Shown: positions 42,984-51,711 of the stretch, piece after piece
Layout: every line of letters begins with the position of its first letter
How positions within the stretch are numbered: position 1 is the stretch's first letter
Assembly (NCBI GenBank): GCA_041879295.1
Contig: CP047152.1
Coordinates: 2,175,501-2,239,500, forward strand
DNA length: 64,000 bases
Direction: 5' to 3'
DNA from: Pseudomonas putida
Lineage (GTDB): Bacteria > Pseudomonadota > Gammaproteobacteria > Pseudomonadales > Pseudomonadaceae
Made by a program: the position numbers and the translations under genes
The notes under the pieces: model-generated
What the model was told of the DNA's origin: nothing
The model's input: only the letters and a program-made list of their open reading frames with translations
Database searches by the model: none

Positions 42984-43061
42984 ATGACATGCCGTAGCGC
43001 TCATCCCCTCATTCGAACCCTCCCACGCACCGGCCGCAAAGGCGAGGTGTGCCATGACTGA
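42984..43061 (+). CDS. Possible 25-codon leader ORF upstream of the amino-acid permease
   Basis: ATG at 42984 follows a strong GGAGA (42971-42975) by eight bases and is the first start codon after the sigma-54-type promoter. It reads MTCRSAHPLIRTLPRTGRK and six further residues, ending at a TGA (43059-43061) inside the permease coding start, so it overlaps the permease by 8 bases. Such geometry suggests translational coupling. No domain; two Cys and several Arg. Confidence 0.4.
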   Translation: MTCRSAHPLIRTLPRTGRKGEVCHD

Positions 43062-44460
43062 CAGCGTTGAAAAGATCCAGCTCACCCGCGCCCTGAAAAG
43101 CCGACACATCTTCATGCTGTCGCTGGGTGGGGTTATTGGCACCGGCCTGTTCATGGGCTCGGGCGTAACCATCAATCAGGGGGGGCCGGTGGGCGCGATC
43201 CTGGCTTACCTGGTCGCGGGCTTGCTGATGTACCTGGTGATGGTCTGCCTGGGTGAGCTGTCGGTGCAGATGCCGGTGTCCGGTTCGTTCCAGGCCCACG
43301 CCACCAAGTACATTGGCCCGGCCACCGGCTTCATGATCGGCTGGGTGTACTGGATGAGCTGGGCCACCACCGTAGGCCTGGAGTTCACCGCTGCCGGCAT
43401 GTTGATGACCCGCTGGTTCCCGGAGGTGCCGATCTGGTACTGGTCGGCACTGTTCGTGGTGGTGCTGTTCGGCCTCAACGCCCTGGCCACGCGTGCCTTT
43501 GGCGAGGCCGAGTACTGGTTCTCGGGCATCAAGGTGGCAACTATCCTCGGCTTCATCGTCATTGGCCTGCTGGTGATCTTCGGTGCCATCCCTCTGAGCA
43601 GTGGGGCACACGCACCGATGCTGAACAATCTGGTGGGCGAGTCGCTGTTCCCCCACGGCCTGTCGGCAGTGTTCGCGGTGATGATGACCGTGGTCTATGC
43701 CTTCCAGGGCTGCGAAATCATGGGGGTGGCTGCCGGTGAGACCGAGCACCCGGAAAAGAGCATCCCGCGGGCGGTGCGCAACGTGGTGTTCCGCGTGCTG
43801 ATCTTCTATGTGCTGGCGATTGCCGTGCTGTCGGCCATTGTGCCGCACGAGCAGGCCGGGCTGATGGAAAGCCCGTTCGTGCAGGTGTTCGACATGGTCG
43901 GCATCCCTTACGCCGCCGACTTGATGAACTTCGTCATCCTCACGGCCATCCTCTCGGTGGGTAACTCCGGGTTGTATGCTTCCACGCGTATCCTCTGGGC
44001 CATGTCCAAGACTGGCATGGCACCGAAAAGCCTGTCGCCGCTGAGCAAGCGTGGCGTGCCGCTGCGGGCGCTGAGCATCACCCTGTGCTTTGCGCTGATC
44101 TCGCTGATGACCAGCTTCGTTGCGGCTGACACGCTGTTCATGGTGCTGATGGCGGTGAGCGGTATGTCCGGCACCGTGACCTGGATCGTCATCGCCCTGG
44201 CGCAGTACCGCTTCCGCAAGGCCTGGCTGCGCGACGGCGGGCAAGTGCAGGACCTGAAGTACAAGGCGCCGCTGTACCCACTGGTGCCGCTGCTGTGCAT
44301 CACCCTGTGCAGTTCGCTGTTCGTGTTCCTGGCGCTGGATGAAACCCAGCGGCCGTCACTGTACTGGGGATTTGGCTTCATTGCCCTGTGCTATGCGGCG
44401 TACTTCTTCGTCAACCGCCGCCGGCAGGGGGCCTTCGAGCCCAGCGCACCAAGGGTTTGA
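43054..44460 (+). CDS. APC-superfamily amino-acid permease
   Basis: 468 residues with 12 membrane segments, of the amino acid transporter (AAT) group: LKSRHIFMLSLGGVIGTGLF at the N-terminus, GWVYWMSW in the third helix region, EIMGVAAGETEHPEKSIP in the conserved cytoplasmic loop. GAGGTG precedes the ATG. A basic amino acid is a plausible substrate because of the catabolic operon downstream, but the sequence does not fix this. Likely driven by the sigma-54-type promoter. Confidence 0.88.
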   Translation: MTDSVEKIQLTRALKSRHIFMLSLGGVIGTGLFMGSGVTINQGGPVGAILAYLVAGLLMYLVMVCLGELSVQMPVSGSFQAHATKYIGPATGFMIGWVYWMSWATTVGLEFTAAGMLMTRWFPEVPIWYWSALFVVVLFGLNALATRAFGEAEYWFSGIKVATILGFIVIGLLVIFGAIPLSSGAHAPMLNNLVGESLFPHGLSAVFAVMMTVVYAFQGCEIMGVAAGETEHPEKSIPRAVRNVVFRVLIFYVLAIAVLSAIVPHEQAGLMESPFVQVFDMVGIPYAADLMNFVILTAILSVGNSGLYASTRILWAMSKTGMAPKSLSPLSKRGVPLRALSITLCFALISLMTSFVAADTLFMVLMAVSGMSGTVTWIVIALAQYRFRKAWLRDGGQVQDLKYKAPLYPLVPLLCITLCSSLFVFLALDETQRPSLYWGFGFIALCYAAYFFVNRRRQGAFEPSAPRV

Positions 44461-44506
44461 TGCCGTAGCTCGTCGGCGGCAGGTGTTGGTCGCTGCATTT
44501 TCAGTA

Positions 44507-44550
44507 CCTGTGAGGTCTTGCGCCGCCTGTGCGGCGCGCGATCTCACAGG
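44507..44550. terminator. Interrupted inverted repeat after the permease gene
   Basis: CCTGTGAG...GCGCCGC and GCGGCGC...CTCACAGG pair in two stem blocks (44507-44550) with an internal mismatch. There is no T-run, so it is a possible transcript end or processing hairpin separating permease and operon. Confidence 0.45.
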
Positions 44551-44699
44551 CCATAAAGCCGTCATGACGAACACCCTTGTGTAACGCCAAACACCGAGTT
44601 GTGCGAAGTTGTAACAGCCCATCCCGCCTTGCTGAACACTCGTTTAGTATCTCTCTCGTCAAGCCCTCCAAAACCATCACAACAACACCGAGGCCCCCC

Positions 44700-45494
44700 A
44701 TGACCACCCCGTCGTCGTCACTGTTGAGCAAGGTCGAAGCCGGCGTTGCCTGGATCACCCTCAACCGCCCCGAGCAACGCAACGCGCTGGACATTCCCAC
44801 CCTCAAGCAACTGCACGCCTTGCTCGACAGCCATGCCAGCGACCCCACCGTTCGCGTGGTGGTGCTGACCGGCAGCGGCCGCAGCTTCTGCGCTGGCGCC
44901 GACCTGGCCGAATGGGCAGCCGCCGAAGCGGCGGGCACCCTGGAGAGCTACGGCTGGACCGAAACTGCCCATGCCCTGATGTTGCGCCTGCACAGCCTCG
45001 ACAAACCCACCATCGCCGCCATCAACGGCACCGCTGTGGGTGGTGGCATGGACCTCAGCCTGTGCTGCGACCTGCGCATCGCCGCCGCCTCGGCGCGCTT
45101 CAAGGCCGGCTACACCAGCATGGGCTACAGCCCCGATGCTGGCGCCAGCTGGCACCTGCCACGGCTGATCGGTAGCGAGCAGGCCAAGCGCCTGCTGTTC
45201 CTCGACGAGTTGTGGGGCGCCGATCGCGCCCTGGCCGCCGGGTTGGTCAGCGAAGTCTGTGCCGACGAGCAGTTGCCTGCCGTCGTCGCCGAGCTGGCCG
45301 GGCGCCTGGCCAACGGCCCGACCTTCGCCTATGCGCAAACCAAGCGGCTGATACGCGACGGTGCCCGGCGCACGCTGGCTGAACAGCTGGAAGCCGAGCG
45401 CCACGCCGGCCTGTTGTGTGGCCGCAGCCAGGATGGCGCCGAGGCCCTGCAAGCCTCGGTGGAACGTCGCGCCCCCCGTTTTATCGGCCAGTAA
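44700..45494 (+). CDS. Enoyl-CoA hydratase/isomerase family protein (crotonase fold)
   Basis: 264 residues from the ATG at 44700. Crotonase motifs: SFCAGADLAEW, GTAVGGGMDLSLCCD and SMGYSPDAGASWHLPRLIG. The first hydratase Glu is replaced by Asp (GGGMD) and the second lies where Tyr is found, while Asp in SPDAG matches the acid of PaaG/isomerase-type members. Hydration is therefore uncertain; isomerisation or ring/double-bond chemistry is possible. First gene of a six-gene operon with acyl-CoA and amino-acid enzymes. Confidence 0.87.
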   Translation: MTTPSSSLLSKVEAGVAWITLNRPEQRNALDIPTLKQLHALLDSHASDPTVRVVVLTGSGRSFCAGADLAEWAAAEAAGTLESYGWTETAHALMLRLHSLDKPTIAAINGTAVGGGMDLSLCCDLRIAAASARFKAGYTSMGYSPDAGASWHLPRLIGSEQAKRLLFLDELWGADRALAAGLVSEVCADEQLPAVVAELAGRLANGPTFAYAQTKRLIRDGARRTLAEQLEAERHAGLLCGRSQDGAEALQASVERRAPRFIGQ

Positions 45495-45527
45495 TCCGAT
45501 ACCCGACCCTCATCAGGACCTTCGCAG

Positions 45528-46688
45528 ATGAATTTCCAACTGACCCAAGAACAAGAAATGTTGGTGGAAGCGGTACGCAGCTTTGTTGCCAAAGAGCTGC
45601 TGCCCCATGAGGAAGCAGTGGACCGCGCCGACGCCGTGTCACCCGAGCTGGCAGCGCAGATCCGTGGCAAGGCCATCGCTGCCGGGTTCTATGCCTTCAA
45701 CATGCCCGAGGAAGTGGGAGGGGGCGGCCTGGACTACCTGTCCCAGGCGCTGATCGAACGTGAGCTGTCCAAGGTGTCCTGGGCGCTGCATGTCTTCGTT
45801 GCGCGGCCGTCGAAAATCCTCATGGCCTGCAAGGACGAGCAGATCAACGACTACCTGTTGCCGTGTGTACAGGGCGAGAAGATCGACTGCTTCGCCCTCA
45901 CCGAACCGGGCGCCGGCTCTGATGCCAACGCCATCAAGACCCGCGCCGTGCGCCAGGGCGATGACTTTGTCATCAACGGTAGCAAGCACTTCATCAGCCA
46001 CGCGGGCCACGCCGATTTCGCCATTGTCTTCGCTGTCACCGACACCTACGAGCACAACGGGCGCAAGCGCAATGCGGTCACCGCCTTGCTGGTCGACCGG
46101 GGTACGCCGGGCATGACCATCCGCCGTGGTCCCAAGTGCGTGAGCAACCGTGGTTATCACACCTACGAGCTGTTCTTCGACGACTGCCGGGTGCCGGCCA
46201 GCAAGGTGCTGGGCGAAGTCGGCAAGGGCTGGGAAGTGGCCAACGCCTGGCTTACCGCCGGCCGGGTGATGGTCGCCGCCAACTGCGTGGGCCAGGCCCA
46301 GCGCGCCCTCGACCTGTCACTGCAATGGGCCGCCGACCGCAAGCAGTTCGGCCAGGCCATCGGCAGCTATCAGGGGGTGTCGTTCAAGCTGGCCGACATG
46401 GCCACGCAGATCCGCGCGGCCGAGATGCTCACCCTGCACACCGCCTGGAAGATGGACCAAGGCAACATGACCGACGGTGAGGCCGGTATGGCCAAGCTGT
46501 TTGCCAGCGAAGTGCTGGGTAAGGTCGCCGACGAAGCGGTGCAGATCTTCGGTGGCATGGGCCTGATGGATGAAGGGCCGGTTGAGCGCATCTGGCGCAA
46601 CGCGCGTATCGAGCGCATCTGGGAGGGCACCTCGGAAATCCAGCGGCATATCATCGCCCGCGAACTGCTGCGCCCGCTGCTGCGCTGA
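45528..46688 (+). CDS. Acyl-CoA dehydrogenase
   Basis: 386 residues, full length. FALTEPGAGSDA is the FAD-binding signature, IRRGPKCVSNRGYHTYELFFDDCRVP the middle domain, and ERIWEGTSEIQRHIIAREL the C-terminal motif. It introduces a 2,3-double bond into an acyl-CoA, giving electrons to ETF. Substrate not evident. Its neighbours suggest an acyl-CoA made by the synthetase encoded 17 bases downstream. Confidence 0.92.
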   Translation: MNFQLTQEQEMLVEAVRSFVAKELLPHEEAVDRADAVSPELAAQIRGKAIAAGFYAFNMPEEVGGGGLDYLSQALIERELSKVSWALHVFVARPSKILMACKDEQINDYLLPCVQGEKIDCFALTEPGAGSDANAIKTRAVRQGDDFVINGSKHFISHAGHADFAIVFAVTDTYEHNGRKRNAVTALLVDRGTPGMTIRRGPKCVSNRGYHTYELFFDDCRVPASKVLGEVGKGWEVANAWLTAGRVMVAANCVGQAQRALDLSLQWAADRKQFGQAIGSYQGVSFKLADMATQIRAAEMLTLHTAWKMDQGNMTDGEAGMAKLFASEVLGKVADEAVQIFGGMGLMDEGPVERIWRNARIERIWEGTSEIQRHIIARELLRPLLR

Positions 46689-46705
46689 GCGCCAGGAGAA
46701 CACCC

Positions 46706-48823
46706 ATGTCGCAATCGATTCGTGACAACCTCAAGCGCCTGCTGGCGCCCCGGCATCTGGCTTTTATCGGCGGGCGCAGCATGGCGCGGGCGCTCAAGCG
46801 ATGCGTCGAAGGTGGCTTTGCCGGTGAGCTGTGGCTGGTCAACCCGCAGCATGAAAGCCTCGAAGGCATCCCCTGCGTGGCACGGGTGGCCGACTTGCCC
46901 TACGCCCCGGACGCAGTGTTCATCGCCACCAACCGTGAGCTGACCCTGCAGTGTGTTGCCGAGCTGGCTGCTCGCGGGGCCGGCGGCGCCATCTGCTATG
47001 CCTCTGGCTTTGCCGAAAGCGGGGAGGAGGGCTACCAGTTGCAGCAACGCCTGCTCGACGTCGCCGGCAACATGGCCTTGCTCGGCCCCAACTGCTATGG
47101 CTTGCTCGACTATCTGCACGGTGCCGCCCTGTGGCCGGTGGCGCATGGTGGCCAGCAGGTGGAGAAGGGGGTGGCGATCCTCACGCAAAGTGGCAACTTC
47201 GCCTATAACCTGTCCATGAGCGACCGCTCCCTGCCGGTGGCCTACATGGCCTCGGTCGGCAACCAGGCGCAACTGGGTGTGGCCGAGCTGATGGATGTAC
47301 TGCTCGACGACCCACGGGTAACCGCCATCGGCCTGCACCTGGAGGGCCTGAAGAACGTGCCGGGCTTCGCCCGCGCCGCGTGCAAGGCGCTGCAGCAGGG
47401 CACGCCGATCATTGCATTGAAGACGGGCGTTTCGCAGATCGGCGCTGAACTGGCGCTCAGCCACACCAGCTCGTTGTCTGGCTCCGATGCGTTGTACGAC
47501 AGCCTGTTCCAGCGCCTGGGGGTGATCCGCGTCAGCGGCCCGGTGAGCTTTGTCGAAACGCTCAAGGCCGCAGCTTGCGGACGCTTGCCGGCAGATGGCG
47601 AGCTGGTTGCGCTGGCCTGCTCAGGCGGCGATGCCGGGCTGATTGCCGACTATGCCGAACGCAACCAGTTGCAACTGCCGAAGCTCGAGCAAGGGCAGGT
47701 GGCGGCACTGGCGGAGGTGTTGCCGCGCTATGCCAACCTGGTCAACCCACTGGACTTCACCACTGCCATCTGGGGCGATGAGGCCGCCCTGCAACGCATG
47801 CTCGACAGCACCCTGAGCGGCGCCGCGGGCGCGGCGATGCTGGTGCTGGACTACCCGGCGGCGTTCACTGGCGAGCGCAAGGAATGCGACCTGCTGCTGG
47901 GGTTGTACTGCGATGCCGTTGAACGCCACGGCAAGATCGGCTTCGTCACTTCGGCTTTCCCGGAACTGTTGCCTGCCAGTGCGCGTGAGCGCCTGCATGC
48001 ACGGGGCATCGCTGCCCTGCAGGGCGTGGAAGACGGACTGGCGGCCTGGGGCCGTATCGTCGCTTACCAAAGGAGCCGCCAGCGGTTGCTGGACCAGGGC
48101 GAGGCTGCGCGGGTACCGCTGTGCCCCCAGGCCCTCACGGGCGAAAGCCGACTGTTGGACGAATGGCAATCCAAGCAGGCCCTGCGCGCCTTCGGCCTGC
48201 CCGTGCCTGCGGGCGTGCTGAGTACACCCGAATGCGCCGTGGCAGACGCCGCCCGCGTGGGTTACCCGCTGGTACTGAAGGCTGTCAGCGCGCAGCTGCC
48301 GCACAAGACCGAAGCTGGCGCCGTGGCGTTGAACCTGCGCGATGCCCGCGCCCTGGAAGCTGCACTGGTGCAGATGCGCCAGCGCATCGCTACCTACGCC
48401 CCGCACGTCGCGTTCGACCAGGTGCTGCTCGAGCCCATGGCCGAGCCGCCCTTGGCCGAGCTCATAGTGGGCATCAAGCGTGAACACGACTTTGCCCTGG
48501 CCCTGGTGATCGGTGCCGGCGGCGTGCTGGTCGAACTGCTCAAGGACAGTGTCAGCCTGTTGCTGCCCACTACCGACAGCGCCATCCGGGCGGCGCTGCT
48601 TAGCCTGCGCAGTGCCGGCCTGCTGCAAGGCTTCCGTGGCCGTCCGGCCGCCAACCTTGATGCCTTGGTCTCGGCCATCCGCGCAGTCGCCGATTACGCC
48701 TGCGAAAACGCCGGGCAGTTGCTGGAGCTGGATGTGAACCCATTGATGGTCGGTGCCAATGGCACCACCGCGGTCGACGCGCTGATCCGCCTCGGCCAGG
48801 CGCAAGGAGAACGACATGAATGA
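46706..48823 (+). CDS. Acyl-CoA synthetase, NDP-forming type
   Basis: 705 residues. A CoA-binding Rossmann domain (about 10-130), two succinyl-CoA-synthetase-like domains and a C-terminal ATP-grasp domain (YPLVLKAVSAQLPHKTEAG, ELIVGIKREHDFALALVIG). This is the ADP-forming architecture used for feruloyl, pimeloyl or short-chain acids. AGGAGA lies six bases before the ATG. It would activate an acid derived from the decarboxylase product. It overlaps the next gene by 8 bases. Confidence 0.9.
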   Translation: MSQSIRDNLKRLLAPRHLAFIGGRSMARALKRCVEGGFAGELWLVNPQHESLEGIPCVARVADLPYAPDAVFIATNRELTLQCVAELAARGAGGAICYASGFAESGEEGYQLQQRLLDVAGNMALLGPNCYGLLDYLHGAALWPVAHGGQQVEKGVAILTQSGNFAYNLSMSDRSLPVAYMASVGNQAQLGVAELMDVLLDDPRVTAIGLHLEGLKNVPGFARAACKALQQGTPIIALKTGVSQIGAELALSHTSSLSGSDALYDSLFQRLGVIRVSGPVSFVETLKAAACGRLPADGELVALACSGGDAGLIADYAERNQLQLPKLEQGQVAALAEVLPRYANLVNPLDFTTAIWGDEAALQRMLDSTLSGAAGAAMLVLDYPAAFTGERKECDLLLGLYCDAVERHGKIGFVTSAFPELLPASARERLHARGIAALQGVEDGLAAWGRIVAYQRSRQRLLDQGEAARVPLCPQALTGESRLLDEWQSKQALRAFGLPVPAGVLSTPECAVADAARVGYPLVLKAVSAQLPHKTEAGAVALNLRDARALEAALVQMRQRIATYAPHVAFDQVLLEPMAEPPLAELIVGIKREHDFALALVIGAGGVLVELLKDSVSLLLPTTDSAIRAALLSLRSAGLLQGFRGRPAANLDALVSAIRAVADYACENAGQLLELDVNPLMVGANGTTAVDALIRLGQAQGERHE

Positions 48824-50423
48824 CCTTACCCTGACTGCCGGCCAGGCGCTGGTGCGGTTGTTGGCCAACTACGGCGTGGAGACCGTGTTCGGCATCCCCG
48901 GGGTACACACTCTTGAGCTGTACCGTGGTCTGCCGGGCAGCGGCATTCGCCATGTGTTGACCCGCCACGAGCAGGGCGCCGGTTTCATGGCCGATGGCTA
49001 TGCGCGGGTCAGTGGCAAGCCGGGGGTGTGCTTCGTCATTACCGGCCCCGGCGTGACCAACGTCGCCACCCCCATCGGCCAAGCCTATGCCGACTCGGTG
49101 CCGATGCTGGTGATTTCCAGCGTCAACCACACCGCCAGCCTGGGCAAGGGCTGGGGCTGCCTGCATGAAACCCAGGACCAGCGCGCGATGACTGCGCCCA
49201 TCACTGCGTTTTCTGCGGTGGCCCTGCGGGGCGACGACTTGCCCGAGCTGATCGCGCGTGCCTGGGCAGTGTTCGATAGCGAACGACCGCGCCCGGTGCA
49301 TATTTCGGTGCCCCTGGACGTGCTGGCGGCATCGGTCAGCCGGGACTGGAGCGATGAGGTGGTACGCCGGCCGGGGCTTGGCCAGCCGTGCCGCGAAACC
49401 CTCGAACAGGCTGCCCTGAAGCTCGCCGCCGCCAAGCGGCCAATGATCATTGCCGGTGGGGGCGCGTTGCACGCGGCTGAACAGTTGCAGCAACTCAGTG
49501 CACGGCTGGCGGCGCCTCTGTTCACCAGCGTGGCCGGCAAGGGCTTGCTGCCGCCAGACGCGCCACTCAATGCCGGCGCCAGCCTGTGCGTCGAACCCGG
49601 CTGGCAGTTGATCAGCCAGGCTGATGTGGTGCTTGCCGTAGGCACCGAAATGGCCGACACCGACTTCTGGCGCGAGCGCCTGCCGATCCGCGGCGAGCTG
49701 CTGCGCGTCGACATCGACCCGCGCAAGTTCAACGATTTCTACCCCTGTGCCATTGCCCTGCAGGGCGATGCCCGGCAAACCGTGGACGGTTTGCTCGAAC
49801 ACCTGCCCGCACTTCAGCGTGACCCGGCTCAGTCCAGTGAGGCGGTGGCCAACCTGCGCCAGGCCATCCGCAGTGGGCATGCCCCGTTGCAGGCCACGCA
49901 CCAGGCCATTCTGGACCGTATCGCCGCCGTACTGCCCGACGATGCCTTCATCAGTAGCGACATGACCCAGCTGGCCTATACCGGCAACTACGCCTTCGCC
50001 AGCCGGGCACCACGTAGCTGGCTACACCCCACCGGCTACGGCACCCTCGGCTACGGCCTGCCGGCCGGCATTGGTGGCATGTTCGCCAGCGACCACCGCC
50101 CCGGCCTGGTACTGGTGGGTGATGGCGGCTTCCTGTACACCGCGCAGGAACTGGCCACTGCCGTCGAGGAGCTGCACCGGCCGCTGGTGGTACTGCTTTG
50201 GAACAATGACGCCCTCGGCCAGATCCGCGACGATATGCTCGGCCTGGATATCGAGCCGGTCGGCGTGCTACCGCGCAACCCGGATTTCATCGGCCTGGCC
50301 CGCGCCTTCGGTTGCACAACGCACCAGCCACGCGACCTGGACGCGTTGCAGGCCGACCTGGCCAGCGGCTTCGCCACACCCGGCGTGACGTTCATCGAAC
50401 TCAAACACACCTGCGTCTGTTAA
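48816..50423 (+). CDS. Thiamine-diphosphate 2-oxoacid decarboxylase (AruI-like)
   Basis: 535 residues, acetolactate-synthase superfamily. Catalytic Glu52 in TRHEQGAG, central domain, and the ThDP motif GDGG...NN at the C-terminal half (VGDGGFLYTAQELATA to LLWNND). FGIPGVHTLELYRGLPGSG recalls the 5-guanidino-2-oxopentanoate decarboxylase AruI of the arginine transaminase route. With the aminotransferase and racemase that follow, it would decarboxylate a 2-oxo acid from arginine or lysine to an aldehyde. Acetolactate synthesis is unlikely as no small subunit is present. Confidence 0.85.
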   Translation: MNDLTLTAGQALVRLLANYGVETVFGIPGVHTLELYRGLPGSGIRHVLTRHEQGAGFMADGYARVSGKPGVCFVITGPGVTNVATPIGQAYADSVPMLVISSVNHTASLGKGWGCLHETQDQRAMTAPITAFSAVALRGDDLPELIARAWAVFDSERPRPVHISVPLDVLAASVSRDWSDEVVRRPGLGQPCRETLEQAALKLAAAKRPMIIAGGGALHAAEQLQQLSARLAAPLFTSVAGKGLLPPDAPLNAGASLCVEPGWQLISQADVVLAVGTEMADTDFWRERLPIRGELLRVDIDPRKFNDFYPCAIALQGDARQTVDGLLEHLPALQRDPAQSSEAVANLRQAIRSGHAPLQATHQAILDRIAAVLPDDAFISSDMTQLAYTGNYAFASRAPRSWLHPTGYGTLGYGLPAGIGGMFASDHRPGLVLVGDGGFLYTAQELATAVEELHRPLVVLLWNNDALGQIRDDMLGLDIEPVGVLPRNPDFIGLARAFGCTTHQPRDLDALQADLASGFATPGVTFIELKHTCVC

Positions 50424-50457
50424 GGCGCGCACAACGACAAGAACACGAGTAACCACC

Positions 50458-51687
50458 ATGCCCTTTCGCCGTACCCTTCTGGCTGCATCCCTGGTACTTC
50501 TGATCACCGGCCAGGCCCCCCTGTATGCGGCACCCCCGTTGTCGATGGACAACGGCACCAACGCCCTGACCGTGCAAAACAGCAACGCCTGGGTCGAGGT
50601 CAGTGCCAGCGCCCTGCAACACAACATCCGCACCCTGCAGGCTGAATTGGCTGGCAAGTCCAGGCTGTGCGCCGTGCTCAAGGCCGATGCCTATGGCCAT
50701 GGTATCGGTCTGGTGATGCCGTCGATCATCGCCCAGGGCGTGCCCTGCGTAGCGGTGGCCAGCAACGAGGAGGCCCGGGTGGTCCGCGCCAGCGGCTTCA
50801 CCGGGCAACTGGTGCGGGTCCGTGCGGCCAGCCTGAGCGAGCTGGAAGATGCCTTGCAGTACGACATGGAAGAGCTGGTGGGCAGCGCTGAGTTCGCCCG
50901 CCAGGCTGATGCCATCGCCGCGCGCCATGGCAAGACCCTGCGCATCCATCTGGCCTTCAACTCCAGCGGCATGAGCCGTAACGGGGTGGAGATGGCTACC
51001 TGGTCCGGCCGCGGTGAAGCGCTGCAGATCACCGACCAGAAGCACCTCGAACTGGTTGCGCTTATGACCCACTTCGCCGTGGAAGACAAGGACGATGTAC
51101 GCAGGGGCCTGGCGGCATTCAACGAGCAGACCGACTGGTTGATCAAGCACGCCAGGCTAGACCGCAACAAGCTCACCCTGCACGCTGCCAACTCGTTCGC
51201 TACGCTGGAAGTGCCGGAAGCGCGCCTGGACATGGTACGAACGGGGGGCGCGTTGTTCGGCGACACCGTGCCGGGGCGTACCGAGTACAAACGTGCAATG
51301 CAGTTCAAATCGCGCGTGGCGGCGGTGCACAGCTATCCGGCCGGCAACACCGTGGGCTATGACCGCACCTTCACCCTGGCCCGTGATTCGCGCCTGGCCA
51401 ACATTACGGTCGGGTACTCCGACGGCTACCGCCGGGTATTCACCAACAAGGGCCATGTGCTGATCAACGGCCACCGTGTGCCGGTCGTGGGCAAGGTGTC
51501 GATGAACACGTTGATGGTCGATGTCACGGACTTCCCTGATGTGAAGGGGGGTAACGAAGTGGTGCTGTTCGGCAAGCAGGCCGGGGGCGAAATCACCCAG
51601 GCCGAGATGGAAGAAATCAACGGCGCGTTGCTCGCCGATTTGTACACCGTATGGGGCAGTTCCAACCCGAAGATGCTCGTCGACTGA
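50458..51687 (+). CDS. alr: Periplasmic broad-specificity amino-acid racemase (Alr-like)
   Basis: 409 residues. An export signal (MPFRRTLLAASLVLLITGQ, cut near residue 23), then an alanine-racemase fold with PLP Lys75 (VLKADAYGHG) and the second catalytic Tyr in VGYDRTF. Broad-specificity racemases of P. putida convert D- and L-lysine, arginine and others in the periplasm. Placed between decarboxylase and aminotransferase, it probably supplies one enantiomer for catabolism. The gene name is widely used but the enzyme is not the cell-wall alanine racemase. Confidence 0.93.
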   Translation: MPFRRTLLAASLVLLITGQAPLYAAPPLSMDNGTNALTVQNSNAWVEVSASALQHNIRTLQAELAGKSRLCAVLKADAYGHGIGLVMPSIIAQGVPCVAVASNEEARVVRASGFTGQLVRVRAASLSELEDALQYDMEELVGSAEFARQADAIAARHGKTLRIHLAFNSSGMSRNGVEMATWSGRGEALQITDQKHLELVALMTHFAVEDKDDVRRGLAAFNEQTDWLIKHARLDRNKLTLHAANSFATLEVPEARLDMVRTGGALFGDTVPGRTEYKRAMQFKSRVAAVHSYPAGNTVGYDRTFTLARDSRLANITVGYSDGYRRVFTNKGHVLINGHRVPVVGKVSMNTLMVDVTDFPDVKGGNEVVLFGKQAGGEITQAEMEEINGALLADLYTVWGSSNPKMLVD

Positions 51688-51711
51688 AATTGCCATTGAA
51701 AGGAGATTGCC

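Noticed and set aside
43009..44244. 411-residue frame opposite the amino-acid permease
   Set aside because: His/Gln/Arg-rich antisense of a membrane protein; no recognisable motif.
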